Part shown: piece by piece, positions 25,701-37,164 of the stretch | Layout of the letters: each line of letters opens with the position of its first letter | Position numbering within the stretch: the first letter of the stretch is position 1 | DNA from: Stictocephala bisonia | Taxonomy: Eukaryota > Arthropoda > Insecta > Hemiptera > Membracidae | DNA: 64,000 bases | Assembly: GCA_035578905.1 (NCBI GenBank) | Contig: JAQJVL010001209.1 | Coordinates: 155,001 to 219,000, forward strand | Direction: 5' to 3' | The notes under the pieces: generated by a model | The model's input: the letters and a program-made list of their open reading frames with translations, nothing else | Told to the model about the DNA's origin: nothing | Database searches by the model: none | Program-made: the position numbers and the translations under genes

Positions 25701-28700
25701 GTTCTTCATATGCTTTGGTAATGTGGTCAATTCGTATGTTTGGTAGGTAGGTTATCCATGAATTTTGGGTGTCACTGTAAGGTTTTATGTAATTTTTAGG
25801 TGGATTATCTATCAGAGGTGTTGTGTGTTGAGTAGGTGGGTGGACTGTTGTCATGATTTTATGTTGTGTGGTACGTATGTTTGGTAGGTAGGGGTATGTC
25901 AATAGGACTATTTTCATTGTAGTATGATGCTTTGGGAATGTGGAATGTCAATCGTCAGTTGTGTTTGTTAAATTGTTGTGATCAAACAAGTGTTTTGTAT
26001 GTATTGAGTAGGTGAGTGGATAATCAAACGTCTTCGATGTAGAGTGTATGGTCAGTCTTGTATGTTAAGTAAGTGGTCTGTCAAATGTATTATGTGTCGG
26101 GAGGGGTGAGTGGTCTATCAAGAGGACTATGTGTTGGGTAGGCGAGTGGTTAACCAAGTGTCTCATGTATTGAGTAGATGGGGGTCTATAAAGAGACTGC
26201 CTTTTTGGTAGTGTGATGGTATTTTAAGTTATGTCTGTAGAGTGTGTGGTTGGTCTATCAAAGGTTTTATGTTTGGGGAAGGTGGGTTGGTCTATCAACA
26301 TGACTCTGTGTTGAGTATGTGGGTGTTTAATCAAACGTCTGTGTGTTTAGTAGGTGAGTGGTCAATCAAAAGTCTTGTATGTAGAGTGTGGTTAGTCTAG
26401 TTTATTAAGTAGGTAGGTGGTCAGTCAGATGTCTTATGTGTTGGGAAGGTGGGTGGCCTATCGAGGGTACTGTGTGTGTTGGGTAGGTAGGTGGTCAATC
26501 AAAGGTCTTGTATTTAAGGTGTGTTTAGTCTAGTATATTAGGTGGGTAGATGGTCAGTCGGATGTGTTATGTGTTGGGAAGGTGTGTGGCCTATCGAGGG
26601 TACTGTGTGTGTTGGGTAGGTAGATGGTCAATCAAAGGTCTTGTATGTAAGGTGTGGTTAGTCTAGTATATTAGGTGGGTAGATGGTCAGTCAGATGTCT
26701 TATGTGTTGGGGAGGTGGGTGGCCTATCGAGGGTCTGTGTGTGTTGAGTGGGTAGATGGTCAATCAAAAGTCTTGTATGTAGAGTGTGGTTAGTCTAGTA
26801 TATTAGGTGGGTAGGTGGTCAAATGTATTATGTGTCGAGAGGGGTGTGTGGTCTGTCAAGAGGACTATGTGTAGAGTGTGGTTAGTCTAGTATATTAGGT
26901 GGGTAGATGGTTAGTCAGATGTCTTATGTGATGGGGAGGTGAGTGGTCTATCGAGAGTACTGTGTGTGTAGGGTAGGTAGATGGTCAATCAAAGGTCTTG
27001 TATGTAGAGTGTGTTTAGTCTAGAATATTGGGTGGGTAGTTGGTCAGTCAGATGTCTTAGGGATAGGTGATGGATAATCAAGGGTCTTATGTGATGAATA
27101 GGAAGGTGATCTATCAAGAATGTTGTGTGTTCTAGGTTCTCCATGTGTTTCGGTCTTTGGGAGTGGTGTATATACATTTTCTGATCGAGTATATTATAGT
27201 CAAAAGAAACCAAACTTTCTTACTGTTAATACCAAAGTTTCTACAATAGACACATTTCAACTAACTATTCGTTTATTTGTTTAATGTGCAAAGAATCAAT
27301 AGCATCAGGTTTTGTTAAAATCAAGCTTAAAATGTGAACATTATAGAGAATTTATTCCTATTGGCTACTTACACTTTGCCAACTGTTTGGAGTCAACTAA
27401 ATAGCTATGTAGGTTAAACAATTAATTTACAAGTGTTACATCAGTTTTGTACGTTGTTTTGAGCTCAAACTGGGGTTCTATAAGAGTATTTTAAAGGAAT
27501 TTTTAATGTTTAGGACAAATATCGTTGTTATGACACTGCATTTTATTGCTTTTAGGGAATTATAACATATTTTGTACACAAATAACCCTATTTATGGACA
27601 TTTTAACTAAATTTTAAGGGGTTTGGGTTCCATGTCATAGTTTCCCTGACTACTGTGTTGTTAATAGATCATATATCAAAGGGTCCAGCAGCCTTAGTTA
27701 GTAACAAAGACTACACTCGTTCATCTAGTTAGTAACAAAGACTCGTACATCGTTCATACGGGATGTAAAACAATGCTTGTGGGATGTGATAACAGCCACG
27801 GGTTGACCTTTGAGGTCAAGTGATGTGATAACAGCGATAAAGCCCGGTCACCGTACACCAGTTGGTCTCGTATGTAACAATTAAATAAAAATAAAAAAAG
27901 AAGTAAATAATTAATATAAATAATAGCTGTCCCTTGATTTTTAATTAAAACGTGTATTGCAGGTTGCCTAGAGTGTTAAGTAGGGGCTTGAGGATGATCT
28001 GTGATTCGATAGATAAGTATAGGTAACAGTGTAGGAAGCCATGGATGAGTGTCCGAAGGTAAGAGCGTATATTAACAGTGTATTTATTAAAAAGTTGAGA
28101 AAAAATTAAATTAAATAAGTAGTCTAACAGTACGTGTGAGAAAGATTACTTGTAAAGTAGGGAGGTAACCAATCAGAGCGTGGCATTTGGGTGTGCGTCA
28201 GACCAGCAGACGACGTGTACGAAGGTAGCCGACGGTTGCCGGAAGTACACGAAAGCATTTTATATAGTACATATGTAAATGACCGCCATCTTTAGCATTT
28301 TATATAGTATGAGAAAGGTTAATAGTGTATTTTATATAGTATAAAGACCGAATTTGAGAAGGGGAATTACCACCGGGGACTTCCCTTCCGAAGGTGCCAT
28401 GTTCCGAAAGGATGCGCTAAGTTTTGCCACCAGGTGCGCTACGATCGGATCGAGCACATAGAGTAGAGTAACAAGGGGTGCATGCGCGCTCGACCAGCAG
28501 ACGACGTGTACGAAGGTAGCTGACGGTCGCCGGAAGTACCCGAAGGGAAAGGTCGCCATATTGGATTAGGAATTTTGGGAGGGAATTTTGAAGAGGGAAA
28601 GACGTCATATTGGACAAAAAAGTTCATTTTATATAGTCTAACATGGAAAAAGACGTCATATTGGACAAAAAAGTGCATTTTATATAGTATAACATGGAAA

Positions 28701-29184
28701 AAGACGCCATATTGGACAAAAAAGTGCATTTTATATAGGGAAAGACGCCATATTGGACAAAAAAAAGTGAATTTTATATAGTATAACATGGAAAAAGTTA
28801 GGTTAAGACTGTATTTTATATAGTGTATCTTATATAGTATAACAAGGTTAACAGTGCATTTTATATAGTATAACACGGAAAAAGTTAGGTTAACAATGAA
28901 TTTTATATAGTATAACAAGGTTAACAGTGAATTTCATATAGTATGATGTGGGAATTTGGAGGGAAATTTGGGAATTTGGCGGGAAATTTGAGGTTAGGAA
29001 ATTTGGTGGGAATTTGAGGTTAGGAAAAGTGAGGTTAGAAAATTTGGCGGGAATTTGAGGTTAGGAAAAGTGAGGTTAGGAAATTTGGCGGGAAATGGGC
29101 GCCGCCATCTTGGATCCGGTTCCGGCCGCCATCTTGAAAGTCCAAAGGTCAAAGTGAGTCTGGCTCTCTCCCTATTTCACTACT
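22791..29184 (-). repeat. foldback right arm (6394 bp)
   Basis: Inverted copy of the left arm with all internal arrays in mirrored order. The net length difference is 11 bp. One clear difference is a shortened spacer between two TATA repeats near 28739, where the right arm lacks about 10 bp present at 16709-16720. The very low divergence implies recent origin or continuing gene conversion between arms. Confidence 0.95.
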
Positions 29185-29223
29185 GGGTAAAAGTGAGCCT
29201 AAAACCATCAGTTTTTGTCTACT
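29185..29223. repeat. 39-bp right-end extension of the foldback
   Basis: Present only at the right end (gggtaaaagtg ... gtctact). Its outer end, read inverted, starts AGTAG like the left end, so it looks like an extra terminal module that the left end lacks. This places the true boundary at 29223, next to the target duplication. Confidence 0.8.
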
Positions 29224-29229
29224 TATTCG
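29224..29229. repeat. foldback target-site duplication, right
   Basis: tattcg, identical to 16266-16271. It is also the codon boundary at which the interrupted transposase frame resumes. Confidence 0.9.
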
Positions 29230-29945
29230 CATTACTTCATGACAAAAGAAAGGCAACTTATATTCGTCTCTTTAACGCCATTCTTCGGGTGATTCCAGAC
29301 TGTTCCACTGAGGCAGTGAACGCATATTTCGAAGCTGCAGTGATCGAAGCAATCAACAGTGTATTTCCTGTTGCAGAATTTCATGGTTGTTTTTTTTTTC
29401 ATTTCTCTCAGTGTCTTTGGAGGAAAGTACAAAATCTTGGGCTTGCCAACTATTACACCACGCGGCAGGAAATACGAGACTCCGTGAGAATGTTCGCTGC
29501 TCTGGCCTTTTAAAAATCGACAGATGTTGAGCAAGGCTGGCTACACGTCCACAGTGTTGCTGTAGGACATGAAAAGTTCAATGAGTTTTTTGACTATTTT
29601 GTTGGCCAGTGGTTAGAAAACCCTCATTTACCAATTGAAACATGGAATTGTACCGGCAGGCGACATCGTACCAACAATGCTGTGGAAGGATGGAACCATC
29701 GCTTGAATGGAATTGTTGGAAAACCACACCCTTGAATAAAAAATCTAATCATGACGTTAAACAAAGAAGCAGAATATACTGACAATAAAATAATCAGGAT
29801 TGACCTACATTTAGAAGGTTTGAAGATGAGAAAAAAGTATATTGTCATGGACAATAGACTTTAAAGAGCCACTGAAAATTTGAAGAAGACAGGTGAAATT
29901 AATAAGTTTTTGAGGAACGTCTCTTACATAGTAAAAATGGATTAA
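29230..29945 (+). pseudogene. MULE transposase, 3' part
   Basis: Continues the transposase after the insertion: A-L-L-H-D-K-R-K, then Y-F-E-A-A-V-I-E-A-I where family members usually carry a catalytic Asp before F-E. It goes on with F-H-G-C, an H-F-S-Q-C-L-W-R-K-V-Q segment and A-A-L-A-F, then a stop at 29511. After it the same frame continues through F-F-D-Y-F-V-G-Q-W-L-E-N-P and the diagnostic R-T-N-N-A-V-E-G-W-N-H, where E is the third catalytic acid, to a further stop near 29733. A run of nine T near 29390 lengthens a Phe tract. Several stops and the Asp-to-Tyr change show decay. Confidence 0.85.
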
Positions 29946-30220
29946 GGAGGAACAAGAAAGGACATGAGCTGCTGCATACAGTGTACACACTGTATATATT
30001 TGTTAAGAGACTCAACACCTGACAAGGCTAAAAGGCCACTTTTTAATTGCCAGATTTGGATTGTGTTTTTAATCAAACCTTTCTAGTAATGTGACGATTG
30101 GCTGAACTTGTCATAGCATTCTCATTTATAGCATCATAGAAGTCCTGAGGAACGCAGTAGATAGTGAGTATATTATTTAGTTTAAGTTATTATAGACCCG
30201 TCATACTGTCAATCATAGGT

Positions 30221-30337
30221 GGTGGGACGAAATAGCACTAGTGGGCAGGTAGAGATAACCCTCACCCTCGTGTGTCGTGCAAACGGGACGAGGTGGCACC
30301 GGGACGAAATGGCACCGGGACGAGATGGCACGACACG
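30221..30337 (-). repeat. MULE right terminal inverted repeat region
   Basis: Contains gggacgaaatagcact (30223) and a triple gggacga(g/a)(g/a)tggcac run at 30280-30332, the inverted form of the left-end motif. Confidence 0.8.
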
Positions 30338-30345
30338 GACCGGGT
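30338..30345. repeat. MULE target-site duplication, right
   Basis: gaccgggt, matching 14641-14648. Confidence 0.75.
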
Positions 30346-30470
30346 AGGCGGGCTGCGTGAAAGAATAGGATCGCTCAGACGATGGTCACCCATCCAAGGG
30401 ACAGCCACGCTCGATGTTGTTTGACTCCGTTATCTTGTGATAACTTCATAACCCTCCGGTCAAGGCCACT
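30346..30470 (-). repeat. 5S rRNA-related repeat, right half
   Basis: On the minus strand the core cttggatgggtgacc is identical to the 5S rRNA box C region. Further matches to the intermediate element and box A area follow (gcgtgg, and a caacat-cgagcg block in place of caacgtcgggcg). The 5' third is diverged and the unit is not a functional 5S gene. 5S-derived SINE-like repeats of this kind occur in arthropods. It is cut from its left part by the MULE. Confidence 0.55.
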
Positions 30471-32400
30471 GGAATTATGAATAATGTAATATCTACATTA
30501 TGAATATTAAATATCGTTAGTAAGATTACCAGATAAACACTGAAAACAAAGTAGATGTTTTGATAAGATTCTTGGAATTCAAGGAGCCATGCATTCGTGT
30601 GTAGGAGATTCACATATAACTTACAAGTGTGTATTCAATTTGTTACTGTATTTGTTAGAAATATCAGCCATATTAATTTTACAAAGTGAAATAGCACAAA
30701 ACTGATATTTAGAATAATATTTTGTAGCTCCTTAAATTTCCTATGTAATGGTGGGCGTTTCAAAATATACCTTTAGTTTTTAACTTTTATTTTTTCAAAA
30801 ATTTTGTTTTCTTAAAAATGTAAATTAAAATGGTTACTAAGGCATCGGAATTAGTTTATTAATAAATGACATTTACATCAATGAAACAATTTAAAATAAG
30901 AAGAGAATCAGTTGATTTTAATCCATTGTTGGTAAAAGTTAGCTGAAAAAACAAAAGAAACAAATTAGCTGATATAGCATTTAATATGTGTTAAAACACA
31001 TAGATTTTCATAAGACCAATCATAAGTGTTATTTAACTTCACGAGAAAATTTCAGAGAAAGGTATTTCCATTTTAAAATATTTTTTAAGATAAAAATTGT
31101 TGAACTTACTATAGATTTCTAAAGAAACCAGTTACAAAAAAAAGCTGGTAAGGCAGCAAGGCCAAGAGCTAGGATATTGTAGTGACTATGTAGCTGTTCT
31201 TTTAACATTATCCTAATTGTAGAGTAAGAAAGACGTGTAATATCCTAGTACTAATATCAAGTTCCTCATCAACTTGTTTTAGATTCTCTTCTAACAATGT
31301 ATAATATATATTGTTCTAACTAAAAAACCAGCTAAATATATTTAATTGTTAAATAAATTCTTTTTTAAATTAAACAAAAGTAATCATAAATTAACGATCA
31401 ACGTATACTTCCACTGAACTCTTCTTTCTGTTTTTTTCAATTTTTCTTTCGTCTTAAACATTTTTTTTCTCTATGTTTTACAATTTGTCCTTAACATGTG
31501 TCGTATGTAAAATAGCTTCTCATGGCATTTTAACAGTTAGTTAATCAAGTAATTTTATTGTCTCATGTATCTTTAATTTGAATGAATAAATATGTTTCCA
31601 TTTTGTCAATGAAATTTAGTATTCATGTACAATACTGGGAGGTAAACATTAACATTGAAATTAATTGTGTATTTTTCAACATAGGAAACATGTATTGTTA
31701 AATTGTCAAATGTTTTCTCCATTGTTTGTTATATTAGGCATTATTTGTTTAGTTTCACTTTAAGAGTACTTTTACCTGTTGTGAAATATTGTAAATAAAT
31801 AATGTTGTATACCTTTACTGTGAAAGAGTGTTTTTTTTAGATAAAAATCAAAAGATTATACTTCAATCTAAATGTTGTGTTGAAATTAATGTCTATGATT
31901 TTCACCTGACTATGACAATTCTAATGACTATGATGTCACCTTTTTAAAATTAAAATTTTGAGAAAATTAAAGTTAAAAAAATTAAAGTTGAAAACTAAAA
32001 TAATATTTTTATGGTTACACCGTTAGTCTGCAAGATTAACGAGCTAAAAAAATCTTTATATTACATTTATTTAGTACAATGTTATGGTTTTTAATTATTT
32101 CAATTAAAGAGAGTTAATATGGCCACCATTTTAAAGATATATCTGTTGTTCGTTAGTTTGGCCCATATAATCAGTTCTTGATATATGTCTACACATTTCA
32201 GAAACACTATGTAAATGCACAATGCAGAATAATTTAAATAGGCCTTAACTGATGCTAGCGCTCTTAGCCTATTCAAAATTAGTCATGGATGATCCAAATT
32301 TTGCACATCTGTCAAAAAATAATGGATAGCAGAATACAAAAAAAGGACAAGGAAGTCCTTGAATCTGTAATTTACCAGAACACTTAACACCGTTTCCGAT
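30471..32400. other. AT-rich spacer
   Basis: Low-complexity AT-rich DNA with many A/T runs. No gene or repeat boundary supported. Confidence 0.5.
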
Positions 32401-32635
32401 CAATTAGGTGTTTGGGTTCAGCTCTCGGCTGGTTCCTCAGGTATTCCACCCTCTTTTCTCCAGCTGCAGCCTCCCCCCCTTCACAGCTAGACAGCCACAG
32501 GGGCAGGTGTTGCCAACAGCCCCCTGCGGTTCTAGCTCGACCCTCGTCAAATTTTATTTATGTTTTTAGTGTTAGCAACCTTGTTTTGCAGGCTTCTCAA
32601 GCCCAATATTTTGGTTCTTGTAAGTGAGTCGCCAC
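32401..32635. other. GC-richer segment of unknown origin
   Basis: A C-rich stretch (ctgcagcctccccccct, 32462-32480) precedes AT-rich DNA. A 71-codon open frame from 32412 shows no recognisable domain and is probably chance; a retroelement fragment is possible. Confidence 0.3.
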
Positions 32636-33320
32636 TAGGGATAGCAACGATATATCGTAAATATCGATAAATATGTTTCGATATACTGTATCAATATATT
32701 AGAATTCATATTTTCTTTAGATAATATCGACCATATGGATATTTTTTCCGATATATCATATCACTAAATATTGATGTTATTCTCTTTCCTCAAAATCGAA
32801 AAAACCACACACAAATTGCCTATTGTGCATATAAAACATACTCTGAAATAATACAGAAATTTATTTAGTTTTTTTTTTACGTGACAAACTGTTTCCTAAA
32901 GCTGGAAAAATGGTAACGGAAAGATGAAACAGATTAGTGGAAAATTGATTTCCTCTAAAAACTTTTATTTTTAACTGATTTATCTGAGAAAAAATAAAAG
33001 TTTATTTATAATTACCACAATAATTAAAGAAATAATCATTCTTATTTTGAATTTTTTCATTCAGTCCCACATACCACAACTTGTATTTAATATTTATATT
33101 CAATAGGCTATTCAAAATAGTGTCAACAAAACATGAGTGTATTTTTGATCATCACATAGGAGTTAGTGCATAATTTTAAACAGATAAATCATTTACAATT
33201 CGATAGATCGGTTACCCGATATCGACATTTTTCTTTCGATATTATCATTATATCGGTATTTTGTTTGAGACATATCGATAATTCGTTACATAGATATGTT
33301 AAAAATATTTGCCATCCCTA
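32636..33320. mobile_element. MITE-like element with ATCGAT-rich ends
   Basis: Ends are inverted tagggatagcaa (32636) and ttgccatcccta (33309-33320). Subterminal DNA on both sides is packed with cgatat/atatcg palindromes (32650-32770 and 33195-33300). The TIR may extend outward, since gagtc/gactc also mirror each other. The tagggatggcaa end resembles hAT-type MITEs of insects, but no 8-bp target duplication is clear. Non-coding. Confidence 0.6.
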
Positions 33321-33820
33321 CTAAAGACTCATTACTTGGGCCTTTTTGAAAACCTTATAATAATATTTAGTACTACGTAAGAGTGTGTATTTAAGTTATT
33401 TAGTTTTTTAAGTGTTAGTAACTTTCATACTTATTACACATTTCATAGTAATTACACAGCTATAATCTCGATAGTATTAACAAGTTAGGGTTCGAATTAC
33501 ACTAAAAAAACACCTAAGCATAAACTGAAAACTTTATATAACAGCCAATATTCAGCTCAAATTAAAGCAAGTACATTAATTAAAAGTATCTATTTATATC
33601 GATTTTAAATTTCATTGAATATGCATTAATTCATATGCAGTTTATGTAGATCTAAAATTCAAGGACTTTAATTCAAACGACAATAGTAAGAATATAATAT
33701 AATCAATTTCTTTTTTAACTTATAACCTGATATAACACTAAAAAATACTTAAATTTTTTAGTATTTACAACTCTCAACAAATAGTTTTAATAATATTAAC
33801 TGTGCCTTCTGGCATTCCTG

Positions 33821-33865
33821 AACATAAAATAGTCATTATGTTGTGTGTAATGACTATTTTATGTT
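33821..33865. repeat. 18-bp perfect hairpin
   Basis: aacataaaatagtcatta (33821-33838) pairs perfectly with 33848-33865 across a 9-nt loop. It lies 30 bp upstream of the hammerhead motif and may belong to the same retroelement remnant. Confidence 0.7.
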
Positions 33866-33896
33866 AATATTCATGAATAAGATTCATAGTAGATGC

Positions 33897-33930
33897 CTGA
33901 TGACGTCAGTGTGCTGACGAAACGCGTCGC
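33897..33930 (+). ncRNA. hammerhead ribozyme motif (Penelope-type)
   Basis: All three conserved parts are present: CTGATGA (33897-33903), a stem II gtcag/ctgac with loop tgtg, and GAAA leading to a minimal stem III and cleavage triplet GTC (acgcgtc). Flanking bases tgc and gca can form stem I, with two further pairs beyond one mismatch. The self-complementary acgcgt around a tiny stem III is the arrangement of minimal hammerheads in Penelope-like elements, thought to act as dimers. One extra base separates CTGATGA from stem II. No reverse transcriptase is adjacent, so this would be a solo remnant. Confidence 0.6.
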
Positions 33931-33966
33931 AACTCAGCAGTAATAAGGACGTTAGAAGGTACGGTT

Positions 33967-34974
<1,008 letters not shown>

Positions 34975-34980
34975 TTTTAA

Positions 34981-35043
34981 TAAATTGAATGATAAATACA
35001 ATGAAGTACCCTTTTTATTCATTTTTATAAAAATATATGACCA
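34981..35043 (+). repeat. extra copy of the 35.3-kb repeat arm
   Basis: taaattgaatgataaatac ... aaaaatatatgaccag is a direct copy of the inner part of 35310-35364 and the inverted counterpart of 35420-35490. It shows a third fragment of the same element. Confidence 0.8.
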
Positions 35044-35195
35044 GTTTATAATAATATAATAATAATTATAATAATAATAATAATTTTTATTTGCCGTATG
35101 GATGGTTACATCATTGACAATGTCATTAAACAGTAATAATACCTAGTCAATGTAGCCTAAAATAATCTAAAAAGAAATCGCAATAATTTACACAA

Positions 35196-35551
35196 TTTTC
35201 GGCTCTTAGGCCATCTTCAGATAGTAAATAATAAAATAAATTTCCGGAAATGTAGTTTAAAGAGCATTAAAGTTTCTTTGTTTTTGTTAAAAGAACTATT
35301 CAAGAGTAAATTGAATGATAAATACAATGAAGTACCCTTTTTATTCATTTTTATAAAAATATATTAAATTATTTTAGGTTATATTATTTACTATCTAAAG
35401 ATGGCCTAAGAGCCGAAACCGGTCATATATTTTTATAAAAATGAATAAAAATGGTACTTCATTATATTTATCATTCAATTTACTCTTGAATAGTTCTTTT
35501 AACAAAACAAAGAAACTTTATTGCTCTTTAAACTACATTTCCGGAAATTTA
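35196..35551. mobile_element. inverted-repeat element with paired hammerhead-like motifs
   Basis: Arms of about 127 bp (35238-35364 and 35425-35551) are inverted copies. Beside each arm is a hammerhead-like sequence: on the minus strand at 35197-35220 (ctgaagatggcctaagagcc, then gaaaa), and on the plus strand at 35395-35424 (ctaaaga...gccgaaaccggtc). The plus copy keeps GAAAC and the self-complementary accggt before the cleavage site but has G-to-A in CTGANGA. The minus copy keeps CTGAAGA but has lost the ccggtc. Together they look like two head-to-head remnants of one Penelope-type retroelement. Confidence 0.6.
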
Positions 35552-37160
35552 TTATATTAATGACTAAAACGAGAAATGTAACCTTTTGGTTTATCTGTTA
35601 ATTTTTTATTCTTAACACCCTCTTATTTTTTGCGAATTCACCTGGTCCACTGGCATGTGTGAAACCTTTATTTAACCATAGAGTATTAGTTGAGTGGTTG
35701 GTTTTGATCAGTTAAATTATTCATTCACAATAACTATTTTTATAATCAACAATAATATTTTAAATAAGTTATAAACTCAAGAAAAAGAATACGTAAGTCT
35801 GTTTCATATAAGAGTAGGAGTTCATAAATGGAAGAACTTGATAGGAGGTTGACTTGGGTGGACCAAGAATCAGGTTTGAAGGGGAGGTTTGTAGTCCTTT
35901 TACGAGTCGAGCTCCAGAACCCGTATTTGAAGGAATTTGTGGACAGTTAGGACGTAGTGGATAAAAGATAGTGGTTATTTGGTCAAAGTGTGGTTGAAGG
36001 TTTGATAGAAGGGCGTTGACATTTCTAAAGGAAGGGTATGTAAGAAATCAGTGATAAGCTACTATTCACTGTGGTTTATTTTTCCTGTACATTGTTAAGC
36101 ATAAAGTAAATTTTTCACGTTTGCAAGTTTCTTACATTCGATAATTCGGCAGAAGCCTTATCTCAATAATTAATTTATGTCTTCTCTTTGTTGGTAAAGC
36201 TTTCATTATTTGTATAATATGTAAAAACGATTGCATTTTCTTCCTTGACTTTAAATAATCATACATACTTTGATATAACTATTAATAACGGAAATGTCTT
36301 AATTGTTAATATTCGCTAGTCAATTTTGTTTTGTGTATTATAATTTGGGAATTTTTGAAGTTGTAAGATGGTTTTTATTTGAAATAAGCGTGACACTTTT
36401 GCATCTGAATATTTTCAGCAGTTCATGTATTTATTTCTTTTTTTAGCATGGCTCAATATTTTGTAATATGTTTTATTATAATGGCGTAGCAAGAAAATAG
36501 TTAGCTGATTGACAATATATAGGTTCATTATTATAAAAAAATAATCATGAAACTATCCACATTCTAAACAATTATGATGATAAGTATAGCAAAACATACT
36601 TAAGTTTTCATTTACAAATTAACGATTTCACATTGAGAAGGTTTATACTCTGTAGTACACATTTAGATTTCCATAACTTACTATTATAGCATATACACTT
36701 ACGAATCTAATTGAAAATATGCGACAATATTGAAATGATAAAAAAATTTATCAGACCATTACTATAAAATAATTTTCAAATAATTAGACCGAAATACCAA
36801 AATAATTATAGTTTAATTAAGTATTTAATGACCGTAAACAGCTCAAATTGACTAAATTACAAGTAAAAAAAGTAAAAATATTATTATTATAGTTTTCTTT
36901 AAACGACGTTTACTATCATCAAACAAGAGGGAATTAACAGGAGATTTAAGACTGTTAGACTAAATAACTTTAGTTTTTTATACAATATGTCTTTGTGATG
37001 CACTTGTCTCAGGGTAGTAAATGAGGTTTGACAAAATTCATCTCTATAATATTTATATTTGTTATTTGTTTCCTAATATATTTTGTATGTGATGTTCCTA
37101 TCTTGATCTTTTGTTTGACTCAATATTGACTAAGATGAAAAAAATATGCTTGTTTTCTCT
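35552..37160. other. AT-rich spacer
   Basis: No exon, RNA gene or repeat supported. Confidence 0.5.
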
Positions 37161-37164
37161 CTTC

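Larger units (their letters stand above)
16272..29223. mobile_element. 13-kb foldback element with 6.4-kb inverted arms
   Basis: Two arms (16272-22676 and 22791-29184) are near-identical inverted copies around a 114-bp spacer, and a 39-bp tail completes the right end. The element starts 5'-AGTAG and ends CTACT-3', with a 6-bp target duplication. No gene was found; the arms are nested tandem arrays plus short unique stretches and a SINE relic. The 6-bp duplication and AG...CT ends recall Polinton/Maverick elements. The long repeat-filled arms recall Drosophila Foldback and Galileo, which make 9- and 7-bp duplications. A non-autonomous derivative mobilised in trans is the simplest reading; its family is unproven. 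Confidence 0.95.
14649..30337 (+). mobile_element. MULE-type DNA transposon, split by a 13-kb insertion
   Basis: A Mutator-like element of about 2.73 kb once the internal foldback insertion and its 6-bp duplication are removed. Its ends carry inverted motifs gtgccatctcgtcccgg (left, repeated in weaker form at 14708 and 14758) and ccgggacgagatggcac (right). It encodes an N-terminal FLYWCH-like region, an intron and a MULE transposase domain on the plus strand. The 8-9 bp target duplication fits the superfamily. Stops, frameshifts and the large insertion make this copy inactive. Confidence 0.88.

Noticed and set aside
16272..29184. The palindrome as a long-read or assembly artefact
   Set aside because: An artefactual fold would be flanked by the same sequence on both sides. 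Here the flanks are consecutive halves of one transposase gene with a target duplication, so a real insertion is far more likely.
30346..30470. Functional 5S rRNA gene
   Set aside because: Only the 3' half is similar; the 5' third is diverged and the unit is interrupted by the MULE.
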